From JBBRHQ01 sp963725315 (lineage in GTDB: Bacteria > Actinomycetota > Thermoleophilia > Solirubrobacterales > 70-9), in the NCBI GenBank assembly GCA_963725315.1, contig CAVRYA010000004.1, forward strand, positions 372,001-436,000: DNA of 64,000 nt. Reading direction: 5' to 3'. The first letter of the stretch is position 1. The number at the start of each line of letters is the position of its first letter. Shown here piece after piece: positions 55,279 to 64,000 of the stretch. The notes beneath the pieces were generated by a model. The model saw only the letters and a program-made list of their open reading frames with translations. It was not told the DNA's origin and made no database searches. The translations under genes and the position numbers were made by a program.

Positions 55279-55279
55279 A
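55259..55279 (+). CDS. six-codon leader peptide MTGESE
   Basis: The first ATG of the tandem repeat opens a short frame that stops at 55277-55279. It overlaps the main ATG at 55276 as ATGA. Both starts have GGGGAGAG 3 nt upstream. It would couple translation of the large gene to the leader; this is inferred from layout. Confidence 0.4.
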   Translation: MTGESE

Positions 55280-58200
55280 CGGATCCTGGATGCAATGCCT
55301 CCAGTCGGATAGTCAGCTCTCGCCACACCCTGCGGATTGCGATCACGTGCCTGGCCGTTTGCAGCCTGCTCGCCGGGATGATCGTGCCGGCGCAGGCCGC
55401 CGACCGGCCCAAGTCGAGCCCGGCCAAAGGGAAGGGCGATCTGAGTGGCGATCCAACCGCGCTTCTCTTCTCGAAGTGGAGCCCGCCCGCCAATGACCCG
55501 CCCGCGGGGGCTGCCAAGAAGAAGACCAAGAAGCCGAAGTGCAAGAAGAAGAAGTGCAAGTGCAAGAAGAAGAACAAGAAGAAGTGCAAGTGCAAGAAGA
55601 ACAAGAAGAAGAAGTGCAAGCACCATAAGCCGCCGCCGAAGTTCTCCCCGCCGCCGCTTGACCCGACGATCGCCACCTCGACGGTCGACTCAGCCAGGTT
55701 CCTCTACCGGGGCAGCCGCGCGGTACAGAAGGGGGTCGACCCGGGGACGATCAAGGAGCAGCGCATCGCCGTGCTGCGCGGTCGGGTGACGACGCGCAGC
55801 GGCGCTGCGCTGGAGGGAGTCACGGTCAAGATCCTCGATCACCCGGAGCTCGGCTCGACCCAGACGCGCTCCGACGGCCGCTACGACATGGCCGTGAACG
55901 GCGGGGGAGCGCTCGTGGTCACCTTCGAGAAGAAGGGCTTCCTGCCGATCGAGCGCCGCCTCGAGACACCCTGGCAGGACTACGTCGTGCTCGACAACGT
56001 TGCGCTGACCCGGCTCGACAGTGCGGCGAACGACGATCCAATCGAACGGCACCGGCCTCCAGGTCGCGCGCTCGAGCGTCGTCACCGACCCGCAGGGGAG
56101 CCGCCGGGTGACGATGATCTTCAAGCCGGGGACGACCGCTCGAATCACCCTCCCGAACGGCGGCAAGCGATCGCTGCCCGGGCCGTGGACGGTGCGCGCC
56201 ACGGAGTACACCGTTGGCGGCATCGGTCCCGAGGCGATGCCCGCGCCGCTGCCACCCACCTCGGGGTACACCTTCGCCGCCGAGCTCTCGATCGACGAAG
56301 CGATTGCCGCCGGCGCTCAGCACATCGACTTCAACAACGCGGTCTCGGTCTACGTCGACAACTTCATCGAGGCACCGATCGGCATGGACATGCCCTCGGG
56401 CTTCCACGTCGAGGACGCCGACGGGCGCTGGATCGCCGATCCCGACGGACGCGTGATGAAGCTGGTCGGCGAAAGCGGCGGCATGGCCGAGCTCGACATC
56501 GACGGCAACGACGCCGGCGCCCCGGAGAGCCCGGCGGAGCTGGCGGCGCTCGGTATCGATGCGGCCGAGCGCACGCAGCTGGCGCAGCTCTACGAGGTCG
56601 GCGACGAGTTCTGGCGGGTGCCCACGACCCACTTCTCCGAGATCGACCACAACACCCCATACGGATTGCCCGAGGACGCCGAGGCCCCGCCGCCCAGCGA
56701 GGCACCCGACGATGAGCTGCCGTGCGACGTCGAGGGCTCGATCGTCGGTTGCCAGGACCAGGTCCTGCGCGAGCGCCTCCGGGTCAACGGCACGCCGTTC
56801 TCGCTCTACTACTCGAGCGACCGCGACGCGCGGATGGGACGCTGACAAGCAGCTCGACGTCCGCGTGACCGGCGCGACCGTGCCGACCTCGCTCCAGGGG
56901 ATCTCGGTGCAGGCCTCGGTCGGCGGACGGCTCTTCGAGAAGGTCTGGGTCCCGCCGGGCGAAGGCACGGCCCAGTTCGAGGAATTCGCGCCGAACCTCC
57001 ACTGGCAGATCCCCTGGAACGGCACCGACGCCTACGGACGACCCGTCCAGGGCAAGATCCCGATCTACATCCGGACGACCTTCGTCTACCCGGCCGTTCG
57101 CTACGAGAGCATCGAGGCCTCCAACAAGAGCTTCGGCTCCTTCGGCGCCCCCGGATCGCAGTTCCCGCTGACCGAGGACTGCTTGTCCAAGCCCCAGCAG
57201 CCGGCCGGTCGCCGCGCCCGCGCCGCCTCCGGTGTCATCTCCTTCCCGGCGACCGCCAACACGCCGTCCTGCTACTCGATCCTGCGCAACGAGCGCCGCA
57301 ACGTCGGAGCGTGGGACGCGCGCGGGATCGACGGGCTCGGCGGATGGTCGCTCGACGTCCACCACGGCTACGACCCCAACGACCATTCCGTGCACCGCGG
57401 CGACGGGGTCGTCGAGCCGGCGGACCTGCAACCCCTGATCAGGACCACCGTGGCCGGCGACGGGATCACGAACTTCCCGGCCGCCAACGGCGGCTCGGCG
57501 CTCGCCGCGAACATCGATCAGGCAACCGACGTCGCGGTCGCGCCGGACGGGACCGTCTACATCCTCAGCATGCCGACCAGCGGCGCGGCCTCGGGCGGCC
57601 TGCGACGGGTCGAGCCCAACGGCACGATCTTCGAGGTCGCCGATTCGCAGGAGATCGGCCTGATGCTGCTGCACGGCGCGATCACGGTCGACGAGCAGGA
57701 GCGCGTCTACGTCGCGGGCCAGGATCCGAGCGATCCCGACCGCGGCAAGGTGGTGCGCGTGGACCCCGACGGCACCGTCACCCCGATCGCGGGAAGCGAC
57801 TGGAACGCCACCCCGGCTCCCAACGACCTGGGTGACGACGGCCCCGCCACCTCGGCGAAGCTGATGGGGATCTTCGACCTGGCGATGGGGACCGACGGCT
57901 CGCTGTACATCGCCGACGACGGCATCACGGGCTACCCGCAGCTGGCGAGGGTCCGGAGGGTCGACCCGAGCTCGGGGTTGATCACAAGCGCCGCGGGCGG
58001 CGGCAGCGATGGCTCCGCGAACGAGGATCTGGGCGCGGGTGAGCCCGCCTCCCAGCACAGCATGGACGGCATCCGGGCGGTCGCCTTCAGCCCCGACGGC
58101 GAGATGTACGCGGCGATGTCGCTCGACGACACGGTCGTCAAGGTCGGCCTCGACGGCATGCTGAAGCGCTTCGCCGGCACGGGCACGGGCGGAACGGCGA

Positions 58201-61200
58201 ATGAGGGCTTCCCCCCGCTCAACAGCCCGCTCGAGTCCCCCAACGACCTGGCGGTCGCCGGGGACGGCAGCGTCTACATTCGCACCCGGCACCTCGGCTC
58301 GAGCGCCTCGGAGCTGATCCTCAAGGTCGCCGATGGGCGGGTCACCACCGTCGGCGGGCAGGTGACCAACCCCACCGGGAGCGACCCCGGAGAGCGCTCG
58401 TCCTCCCTGCTGTCCCGGTTCGTTGGCGACCACGGTCTCGCGGTCGGCCCGGACGGCACGATCTACGCTCGCAACCACCGGTTCCTCGTCTACAAGATCA
58501 CCCCGCGCTTCGAGGGCTTCGGCTCCGGTGAGCAGGTGGCGGCCTCCGCCGACGGCAACCAGCTCTGGGTCTTCAATGAGGATGGTCGCCATCTGCGTAC
58601 GTTGGACGCGTTCACGGGGACAACCCTCTACACGTTCAACTACGACGGTGACGGCCACCTGGTGGGCGTTACCGACCGGGACGGTCGCACCACCGCGATT
58701 CGGCGCGACGCCAACGGTAGCCCGACGGCGATCGTTGCCCCGGGCGGCGCCCGGACCGAGCTGGACGCGAACGCCGCCGGCTATCTCACCGAGATCCGTG
58801 ACTCGGCGGGCCATCCCACCTCGCTCACCTACAACGCCGACGGGCTCCTCACGCGCATGGTCGATCGCCGCGGTGCCCAGCACACCTACAGCTATGACGC
58901 GGACGGGCGCCTGACCCAGGACAATGGGCCCGCCGGCCACAGCCTCAGCCTCGCGCGGACCGAGCAGACCGGTGGGGCGACCGTGACGGTGACCAGCGGG
59001 GCCGGGCGCCAGACGATCTACCAGATCGTCAAGCAGCAAGACGGTGACATCGAGCAGACGCGCACCGCCCCCTCGGGCGCCACCAGCACGCTGGTGCGGA
59101 AGCCGGATGGGACCAGGATCCTGACCACTCCCGACGGGATGACGGTGAGGATCGAGTTCGGGGCTGACCCGCGCTTCGGGCTCAGCGTGCCGATGGCCTC
59201 CAAGATCGTGATCACCACTCCCGGAGGCCTGACGACGACGCGCACGATCACGCGCACCGCGCCCCTCTCGAGTCCGCTGGATCCGTTCTCGTTCACCCAG
59301 ATGACCGAGACCGAGAACACCGACGGAGCGATCTCGACGCTGACCTACACCAAGGCCACGCGCACCTTCTCGGCGATCTCCGCCGGCAATCGCCGCGAGA
59401 CGGCCACCCTCGACGCGAAAGCCAGGCCCATCTCGGTCACGGAGGGATTGGGGCGTACCCCCTCTGTGATCGCCTATGACGCAAAGGGTCGACCCACCGG
59501 CGTGACCCAGGGAACCCTCGGTCACACGTACACGTGGGATGGCCGGGACCGGCTTGCCACCAGCGCCGACGGCGCGGGTCGAGACCAGTCCTACGCGTAC
59601 GACGGCGACGATCGCACCACCGCCGTCACCGACGGGGTTGGAGGCGTGGCCCGTTTCGCCTATGACGGCGAGGACGCGCTCACGCGCGTCACCGAGCCCT
59701 CCGGCGCCGTCCACGCCCTCGGTGTGGACGGCTACGGCGACCTCACCGGGTACACCCCGCCCGGCCGGCGCGGCGCAATCGATCTCGCGGGATGCCGAGG
59801 GCAAGGTGAGCGGGCAGAACCAGGGAGCCGGGCACCAGCTGACGATCGGCCGCGACGCCGGCGGCCGCCTGACGGCGATAAACGCCACCGGCGACGACGG
59901 GGCGATCAGCTACGTCGGCGCCACGGGTCGCCCGGCGATGATCAGCTCGAACCGGGCCGGCACGGCGCAGGACCAGGATCTGGCGATCGAGTGGGATTCC
60001 GTCTTGCCGACCAAGCTCAGCTTCAGCGGCGCGGCCGCCGGGATCTTCACCCTCGGATACAACTCGCACTGGAACCTCACCAGCCGCCGCCTGCAGAGCG
60101 GAAGCGACGACGTGACGACGACGTTCGCGTACGACCAGGACGACCTGCGAACCCGCGAGGGGCCGTACAACTTCACCCGCGGCGGCGCGATGGGCGAGTT
60201 GACCAGGGTGGACGACGGCACCGTGCGCCAGGACTTCACCTACGACGGCCTCGGCCGCCAGGCGACTCTGGCCGGAAGCGTTGGCGGCACGGCGCGCTTC
60301 GGCGAAACCCTCGCCTACGACGCCGGCGGCAAGATCAGTCGCCGGGATGAGACGTTCGGAACCACCACGACGAGGCTCGACTACTCCTACGACGATGCCG
60401 GTCGGCTGACCGGGGTGCAGCGGGGTGGCAGCGCCTCGGAGACCTACACCTACGACGCGAACGGCAACCGGACGAGCCGCTCCCGTCCTGGGCTCGCGGG
60501 CACGGAGACCGCGACCTATGACGCGCAGGGGCGGCTGGCGAGCCGGGGAGGGATCACGTACTCGTTCGACGCCGCGGGCTACCTGACCCAGCGGGGCTCC
60601 GACACCTTCAGCTACGGCCCGCGTGGGCGCCTGCAGAGCGCCAAGGTCGGCGGGTCGGTGATCACCTACGCCTACGACGGCATGGGTCGCCGCACTGCGC
60701 GCACCGAGAGCGGCGCGACCGAGCAGTACCTCTATGGCGACCCCGAGAATCCGTGGCAGCTGACCGCCTCACGCGATACGGCGGGCCAGCTCACGCAGTA
60801 CTTCTACGATCCGTACGGCCGCCTGGTCGGCCTCGAGCGAGGAGGCCAGCGCTTCTATGTGTTCACGGACCTGCTGGGCTCGCCTCGCCTGGTCACCGAT
60901 TCGACCGGGGCGACCGTGAAGCGAATCGACTACGACGTCTACGGGGACGTGATCACGGACAGCGCCCCGAGCTTCGAACTCCGAGTCGGCTTCGCGGGGG
61001 GCCTCACGGACCCGACCTCGGGCCTGGTGCAGTTCGGGCTGCGCGACTACGAGTCGGCGAGCGGTCGCTGGACCTCTCGCGATCCGATTCTCTTCAATGG
61101 CGGTCAGACGAACCTGTACGCCTACGTGGACGACGACCCGGTGAACTTCATTGACTCCAATGGCACCGGACTGAAGGACTGGGCAGCAGAAAAGATCGGC

Positions 61201-61491
61201 AAGAAGGTCTTCGGGGAGAAGTGGTACGACCGATACACTCGGATCAAGGACATCGTCGACAAAGTTGACGAGAACGCGCGACGCGTTGTCAGGTGGCGGG
61301 ACGGATCGCAGTACGACCAGAGTGGCGCCACGGAGCTCGACTGCATGCTCGCGCTGGTCGGGGACAACAAGCTGCTCAACTGGGTGTTTCCCACCGAGAT
61401 CGCCCGCAAGACGCTGCAGCAGGGCGTAAAGAACGTAAACGAGTACAAGAGCAACAAGATCGATCGGGCCTGGAACATTCGGGAAGACTGA
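55276..61491 (+). CDS. giant secreted NHL/RHS-repeat (YD) protein with Lys/Cys-rich segment and variable C-terminal tip, frame interrupted
   Basis: About 2,070 residues once three shifts (near 56032, 56843 and 59768) are corrected. Domains in order: signal peptide (17-41), a Lys/Cys tract (81-118) with six Cys, and a carboxypeptidase-regulatory-like domain (about 155-240). A conserved region with GYTFAAELSIDEAI and TPFSLYYSSDR follows. NHL propeller repeats come next (AVAPDGTVYILS, VDPDGTVTPIAG, LAMGTDGSLYIADDG), then many YD repeats (YSYDADGRLTQDNG, YTYDANGNRTSRSR). The RHS core is FYDPYGRLVGLERGGQ to GLRDYESASGRWTSRDPILF. After DDDPVNFIDSNG the last ~107 residues are Lys-rich and unlike the rest, the usual place of a toxin tip. 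Confidence 0.82.
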
Positions 61492-61602
61492 TCATGTTGG
61501 TACCCGTGGAGGTTCGGGCGTCCGCGCGCAGGGCCGTCATTTCGCGGCGAGCGCTTCTCCGATGGGCGCGCGGCTGGTTTCGGAATCAGCGACCTCGCGC
61601 GT

Positions 61603-61869
61603 GTGAAGCGACTCGGGGACCGCTCTGGCCTGCGGCCCGTGCCTGAGACGGGCCGGATTCTGTCGCTGTGGTCCGCCCCCGGGGGCACGAGGCCCGCCGA
61701 TGTACTCGCGTTCATCAGGTCCAACCCCGCTGATGCCTCCGCGGCGCTGCTCGATTGTGGCCGGGACCCGGAAGCCTGGGAAGCCCGCTTCGGCCCGGAC
61801 GACCTCCACCAAATCCCGACTAGCCTTCACGCCGAGTCGACGGTGACCTTCCGCCCGCCGCGAGCTTGA
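61603..61869 (+). CDS. small ORF after the RHS gene, possible immunity-gene remnant
   Basis: From a GTG the 88 residues read RLGDRSGLRPVPETGRILSL and later ADVLAFIRSNPADASAALLD. The frame extends further upstream without a start. I recognise no family. The place, directly after a polymorphic-toxin-type C-terminus, is where an immunity gene would lie, but the composition is poor evidence and it may not be translated. Confidence 0.3.
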   Translation: MKRLGDRSGLRPVPETGRILSLWSAPGGTRPADVLAFIRSNPADASAALLDCGRDPEAWEARFGPDDLHQIPTSLHAESTVTFRPPRA

Positions 61870-62259
61870 CCGCCACCGACCTGGTCGGGTAAGTACGAGC
61901 GCGAGAACCTCTTGGACAAGCCGATTCAAGTCGCGAATCGACCCGCGGCTTACCCCTTCGAGGTAATCGGAGCGGAAGCTAGAGACTCCCAGGAGTCGCC
62001 AGCTTTGATTCAGGGTCCGATTCTGCCTCCGCTCTACGTCGAGCGGCCGCCCGCATGACGGGCCTGCGCCTCCAAGGATCGCCATGCCCCGCGCCGATCC
62101 GCCTACGGGTCTCCTCTTCGGGACGTCCGAACAGCTGTCCCCAATCGAAAGGGGGCGCTACCGGAAGTGAGGAGTGTCTCGTTCCTGCCGAGGTCGGGTG
62201 CTGATTGCTGCGCCGCATTAGGTCCCTTTTAGGAATTTCCACTTTGCTCGAGGGCAAGG
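61870..62259. other. intergenic region, no gene recognised
   Basis: Codon structure is lost here and base composition is more even than in the surrounding genes. Apart from the hairpin at 61976-62005 I see nothing definite. Confidence 0.5.
61976..62005. terminator. two-part hairpin downstream of the RHS region
   Basis: Outer arms AAGCT (61976-61980) and AGCTT (62001-62005) enclose inner arms GACTC and GAGTC with loop CCAG. The right arm ends in TTT. It could act as a terminator. Confidence 0.4.
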
Positions 62260-63555
62260 GTGGATGCGGTCAGCACACAATCGGTTGGCGACCTTGCGGA
62301 TACGTCTGCCCGGGCCGAGTCAAGCGCCGCCCTTCGCGACGTGCTCTGGGCATTCTTTTCCTCGCGGGCACTTGTCTGGGTTATCGGAATGGCCGCCGTC
62401 GCGCTGGTCGGGTACTTCCCGCACGGTCAGGGCTCCTCGATTCTCGACCCCGGCCATTTGACAGTGCCCTTTCACCATCGGTTCCTCGACCTGCTGATCT
62501 CTCCGGCGACCCGCTGGGACTCGGCCTGGTTTCTCAGCATCGCCAAAGCCGGTTACACACTTCCCTCTCAGGGCGTCTTCTACCCCCTGTACCCGAGTGT
62601 GATCGCGCTCGGGGCGGCGGCGTTTGGCGGAGGCCTTGACTCGATTCTGGGGATCGCTATCTCGTCTGCCTGCGCGATCGGTTCGCTCTACCTCCTGCAC
62701 CGTCTCGTCGTGTTGGATTTCGACGAACAGGTGGCGCGTAACACGGTCTGGATCTTCGCCTGGCTCCCTGTCTCCTTCGTGCTCTCGGCCGTCTACTCGG
62801 AGGCCCTCTTCCTATTGCTTTCGGTCGGCTGCATCTACACCGCCCGGATGGGTCGCTGGGCCGCTGCCGGCCTTCTCGGTGGGCTCGCAGCCTTGACCCG
62901 AAACAGCGGCGTCCTGCTGTTGGTGCCCCTGCTCATCCTCTACCTCTGGGGACCGCGCGCCGATCGAGGACCCGATCGCCCCGCGGGCGCGCGCAAGCCC
63001 CGCTACCTGCCGCAGCCCGACATTCTCTGGATCGCGCTTGTGCCGATCGGTCTGGCCATTTTCATCGCCTTTCTGGGTCTCTCCACCGGGCACCCGTGGA
63101 CGCCGTTCACCGAAGAGCGCCTCTGGGGGCGCCACTTCATCCCCCTGGCCGGCGTGCCCCTCGGAATCTTGAAAGCGCTGTGGGCTGTTCTCACCGCGGT
63201 GCCGGGACTGTATCCGCGCCTCGCAGGGCGTGTGACGGTCGCCGGGCAGATCCGGGATGTGGTCGAGTTGGGTTTCCTGGTACTCGCAGTGCTTCTGCTC
63301 CGCATTGCATCGAAGAGGCTGCCGCTCGCCTACGCCGCCTACGCTGCGATCAGCCTCGCGATGGCGGTCTCAGTTCCGGCCGGCAACGACCCGCTCAAGT
63401 CGCTTCCTCGCTTCACACTCGTGATGTTCCCCCTCTGGATCGCTCTGGGTCTATGGGCGACCGAGCGTCGCCACGTGAGGGCGGTGATCGCGGTCTCGGC
63501 GCCGCTGCTTGCGCTTGGGACCTTCGGTTTCGTCTCCTGGAGCTCGGCCGCCTGA
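62260..63555 (+). CDS. PIG-V-type mannosyltransferase (membrane glycosyltransferase)
   Basis: The 431-residue protein has about ten membrane helices. The first extramembrane loop carries TRWDSAWFLSIAKAGY, the PIG-V/GT-C type motif with acidic catalytic residue, and then FYPLYPSVIAL. Later segments (AWLPVSFVLSAVYSEALFLL, GLAALTRNSGVLLLVPLLIL, PAGNDPLKSLPRFTLVMFPL) match actinobacterial mannosyltransferases that use polyprenyl-phospho-mannose. The start is GTG 62260. It ends 58 bp from the convergent alkA-type gene and lies inside the segment bounded by the 28-bp repeats. Confidence 0.85.
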   Translation: MDAVSTQSVGDLADTSARAESSAALRDVLWAFFSSRALVWVIGMAAVALVGYFPHGQGSSILDPGHLTVPFHHRFLDLLISPATRWDSAWFLSIAKAGYTLPSQGVFYPLYPSVIALGAAAFGGGLDSILGIAISSACAIGSLYLLHRLVVLDFDEQVARNTVWIFAWLPVSFVLSAVYSEALFLLLSVGCIYTARMGRWAAAGLLGGLAALTRNSGVLLLVPLLILYLWGPRADRGPDRPAGARKPRYLPQPDILWIALVPIGLAIFIAFLGLSTGHPWTPFTEERLWGRHFIPLAGVPLGILKALWAVLTAVPGLYPRLAGRVTVAGQIRDVVELGFLVLAVLLLRIASKRLPLAYAAYAAISLAMAVSVPAGNDPLKSLPRFTLVMFPLWIALGLWATERRHVRAVIAVSAPLLALGTFGFVSWSSAA

Positions 63556-63613
63556 GGCTTCAGATGGCGATTCCCAACGGTAGAGCGGCCACTCCGTCGG
63601 TCGGCGGGGGAGT

Positions 63614-63641
63614 TCAGGCAACCGGGTTGTTCGCGAGCGAC
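63614..63641. repeat. 28-bp direct repeat, right copy (3' end of alkA-type gene)
   Basis: It matches 55154-55181 at 26 of 28 positions; similarity ends sharply on both sides. Confidence 0.9.
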
Positions 63642-64000
63642 TCCCAGAGATAGATCGAGGCGAGGCTGCGGTTCGGCGACCAGCGCTGGGCGATCTCGAC
63701 CGCCTCGGCCGGGGAGGGCATCGCATCAAGGCCGTGGCAGAGCTGGATCGCGCGGCGCAGCCCGAGGTCGCCCCCGGAGAAGACGTCGGGGCGCTTCAGA
63801 TGGAAGATCAGGAACATCTCAGCTGTCCAGCGGCCGAGGCCGCGGACGGCGATGATCTCCTCGATCACCTCTTCGTCGCCCAGCTCGTCGAGGCGGTCCA
63901 GCTCGAGCTCGCCGTCGAGGACGTGCACCGCGAGGTCCTTGACGTACTCGACCTTGCGGCCCGAGAGCCCGCAGGCGCGCAGCGCGTCGGCGTCCGCCTC
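63614..64000 (-). CDS. AlkA-type DNA-3-methyladenine glycosylase, C-terminal part
   Basis: The frame is open to the window edge, so 128 residues of the 3' end are present. They hold the helix-hairpin-helix-Gly-Pro-Asp unit: GRKVEYVKDLA, VRGLGRWTAEMFLIFHLKRP and the catalytic Asp in VFSGGDLGLRRAIQL. It removes alkylated bases from DNA. The last eight codons (SLANNPVA) and stop are the site of the 28-bp direct repeat shared with 55154-55181. Confidence 0.9.
   Translation of the reverse strand, partial: EADADALRACGLSGRKVEYVKDLAVHVLDGELELDRLDELGDEEVIEEIIAVRGLGRWTAEMFLIFHLKRPDVFSGGDLGLRRAIQLCHGLDAMPSPAEAVEIAQRWSPNRSLASIYLWESLANNPVA

Noticed and set aside
55520..55632. Purine-rich AAG/TGC tract as a microsatellite or structural DNA element
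   Set aside because: It is fully explained as codons for the Lys/Cys segment of the RHS protein and stays in frame.
56784..59888. A 1,034-codon open frame antisense to the RHS gene
   Set aside because: The plus strand encodes clear NHL and YD repeats; the antisense frame is a composition shadow of those repeats.

Overview
The window is GC-rich, densely coded DNA from a high-GC Gram-positive bacterium, most probably an actinobacterium of the class Thermoleophilia (Solirubrobacterales type). This assignment is inferred from the gene set, from secreted proteins rich in Lys/Cys, from the InhA-like enoyl reductase, and from the many genes with a TANNNT box 6-9 nt before the start codon (leaderless transcription).

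Layout. 0-8.3 kb: end of surE, ligA, an alpha/beta-hydrolase fused to a class III cyclase, a PBP4-type D,D-peptidase, a patatin lipase and a tandem pair of secreted RTX-like proteins born by an 846-bp duplication. 8.2-18.2 kb: acyl-CoA ligase, a small HTH protein with a box shared by both promoters, a NIF3 protein divergent from a small-ORF/DsbA-like pair, tRNA-Pro(CGG), two genes that lost their middle (methyltransferase, penicillin acylase), SDR, a frame-broken Vps62-like membrane protein, DMT transporter and a cyclase-family hydrolase. 18.2-26.9 kb: a two-component pair, then a tightly overlapping type II fatty acid synthase operon (fabD-fabH-fabG-acpP-fabF-carboxyltransferase-maoC-fabI).

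26.9-37.1 kb: a secreted-protein and copper region with a broken TolB-like propeller, membrane protein, zinc metallopeptidase, superoxide dismutase, cupredoxin, and a block of beta-helix protein, cupredoxin, multicopper oxidase and cupredoxin. The block is flanked by two paralogues of a three-repeat secreted family and by a REPIN-like repeat. 37.1-43.1 kb: LemA, SCP2-like, PNPOx-like, Nudix, rubredoxin, and an ECF sigma factor with a DUF4349 protein. 43.1-49.8 kb: biotin genes bioB-bioF-bioD and, across an inverted marR-MFS cassette, bioA. 50.0-54.9 kb: sulfatase, GH3 hydrolase and a CHASE-PAS-GGDEF cyclase. 55.2-64 kb: a 2,000-residue NHL/RHS-repeat protein with a variable C-terminal tip, a PIG-V-type mannosyltransferase and the 3' part of an AlkA-type glycosylase. 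The last 28 bp of that glycosylase gene recur at 55.15 kb.

Many single-base frame breaks occur, densest at 32.96-35.97 kb. Protein motifs on both sides stay intact, so base-level sequence error is a serious alternative to gene decay. All calls come from reading the sequence; no database search was run.
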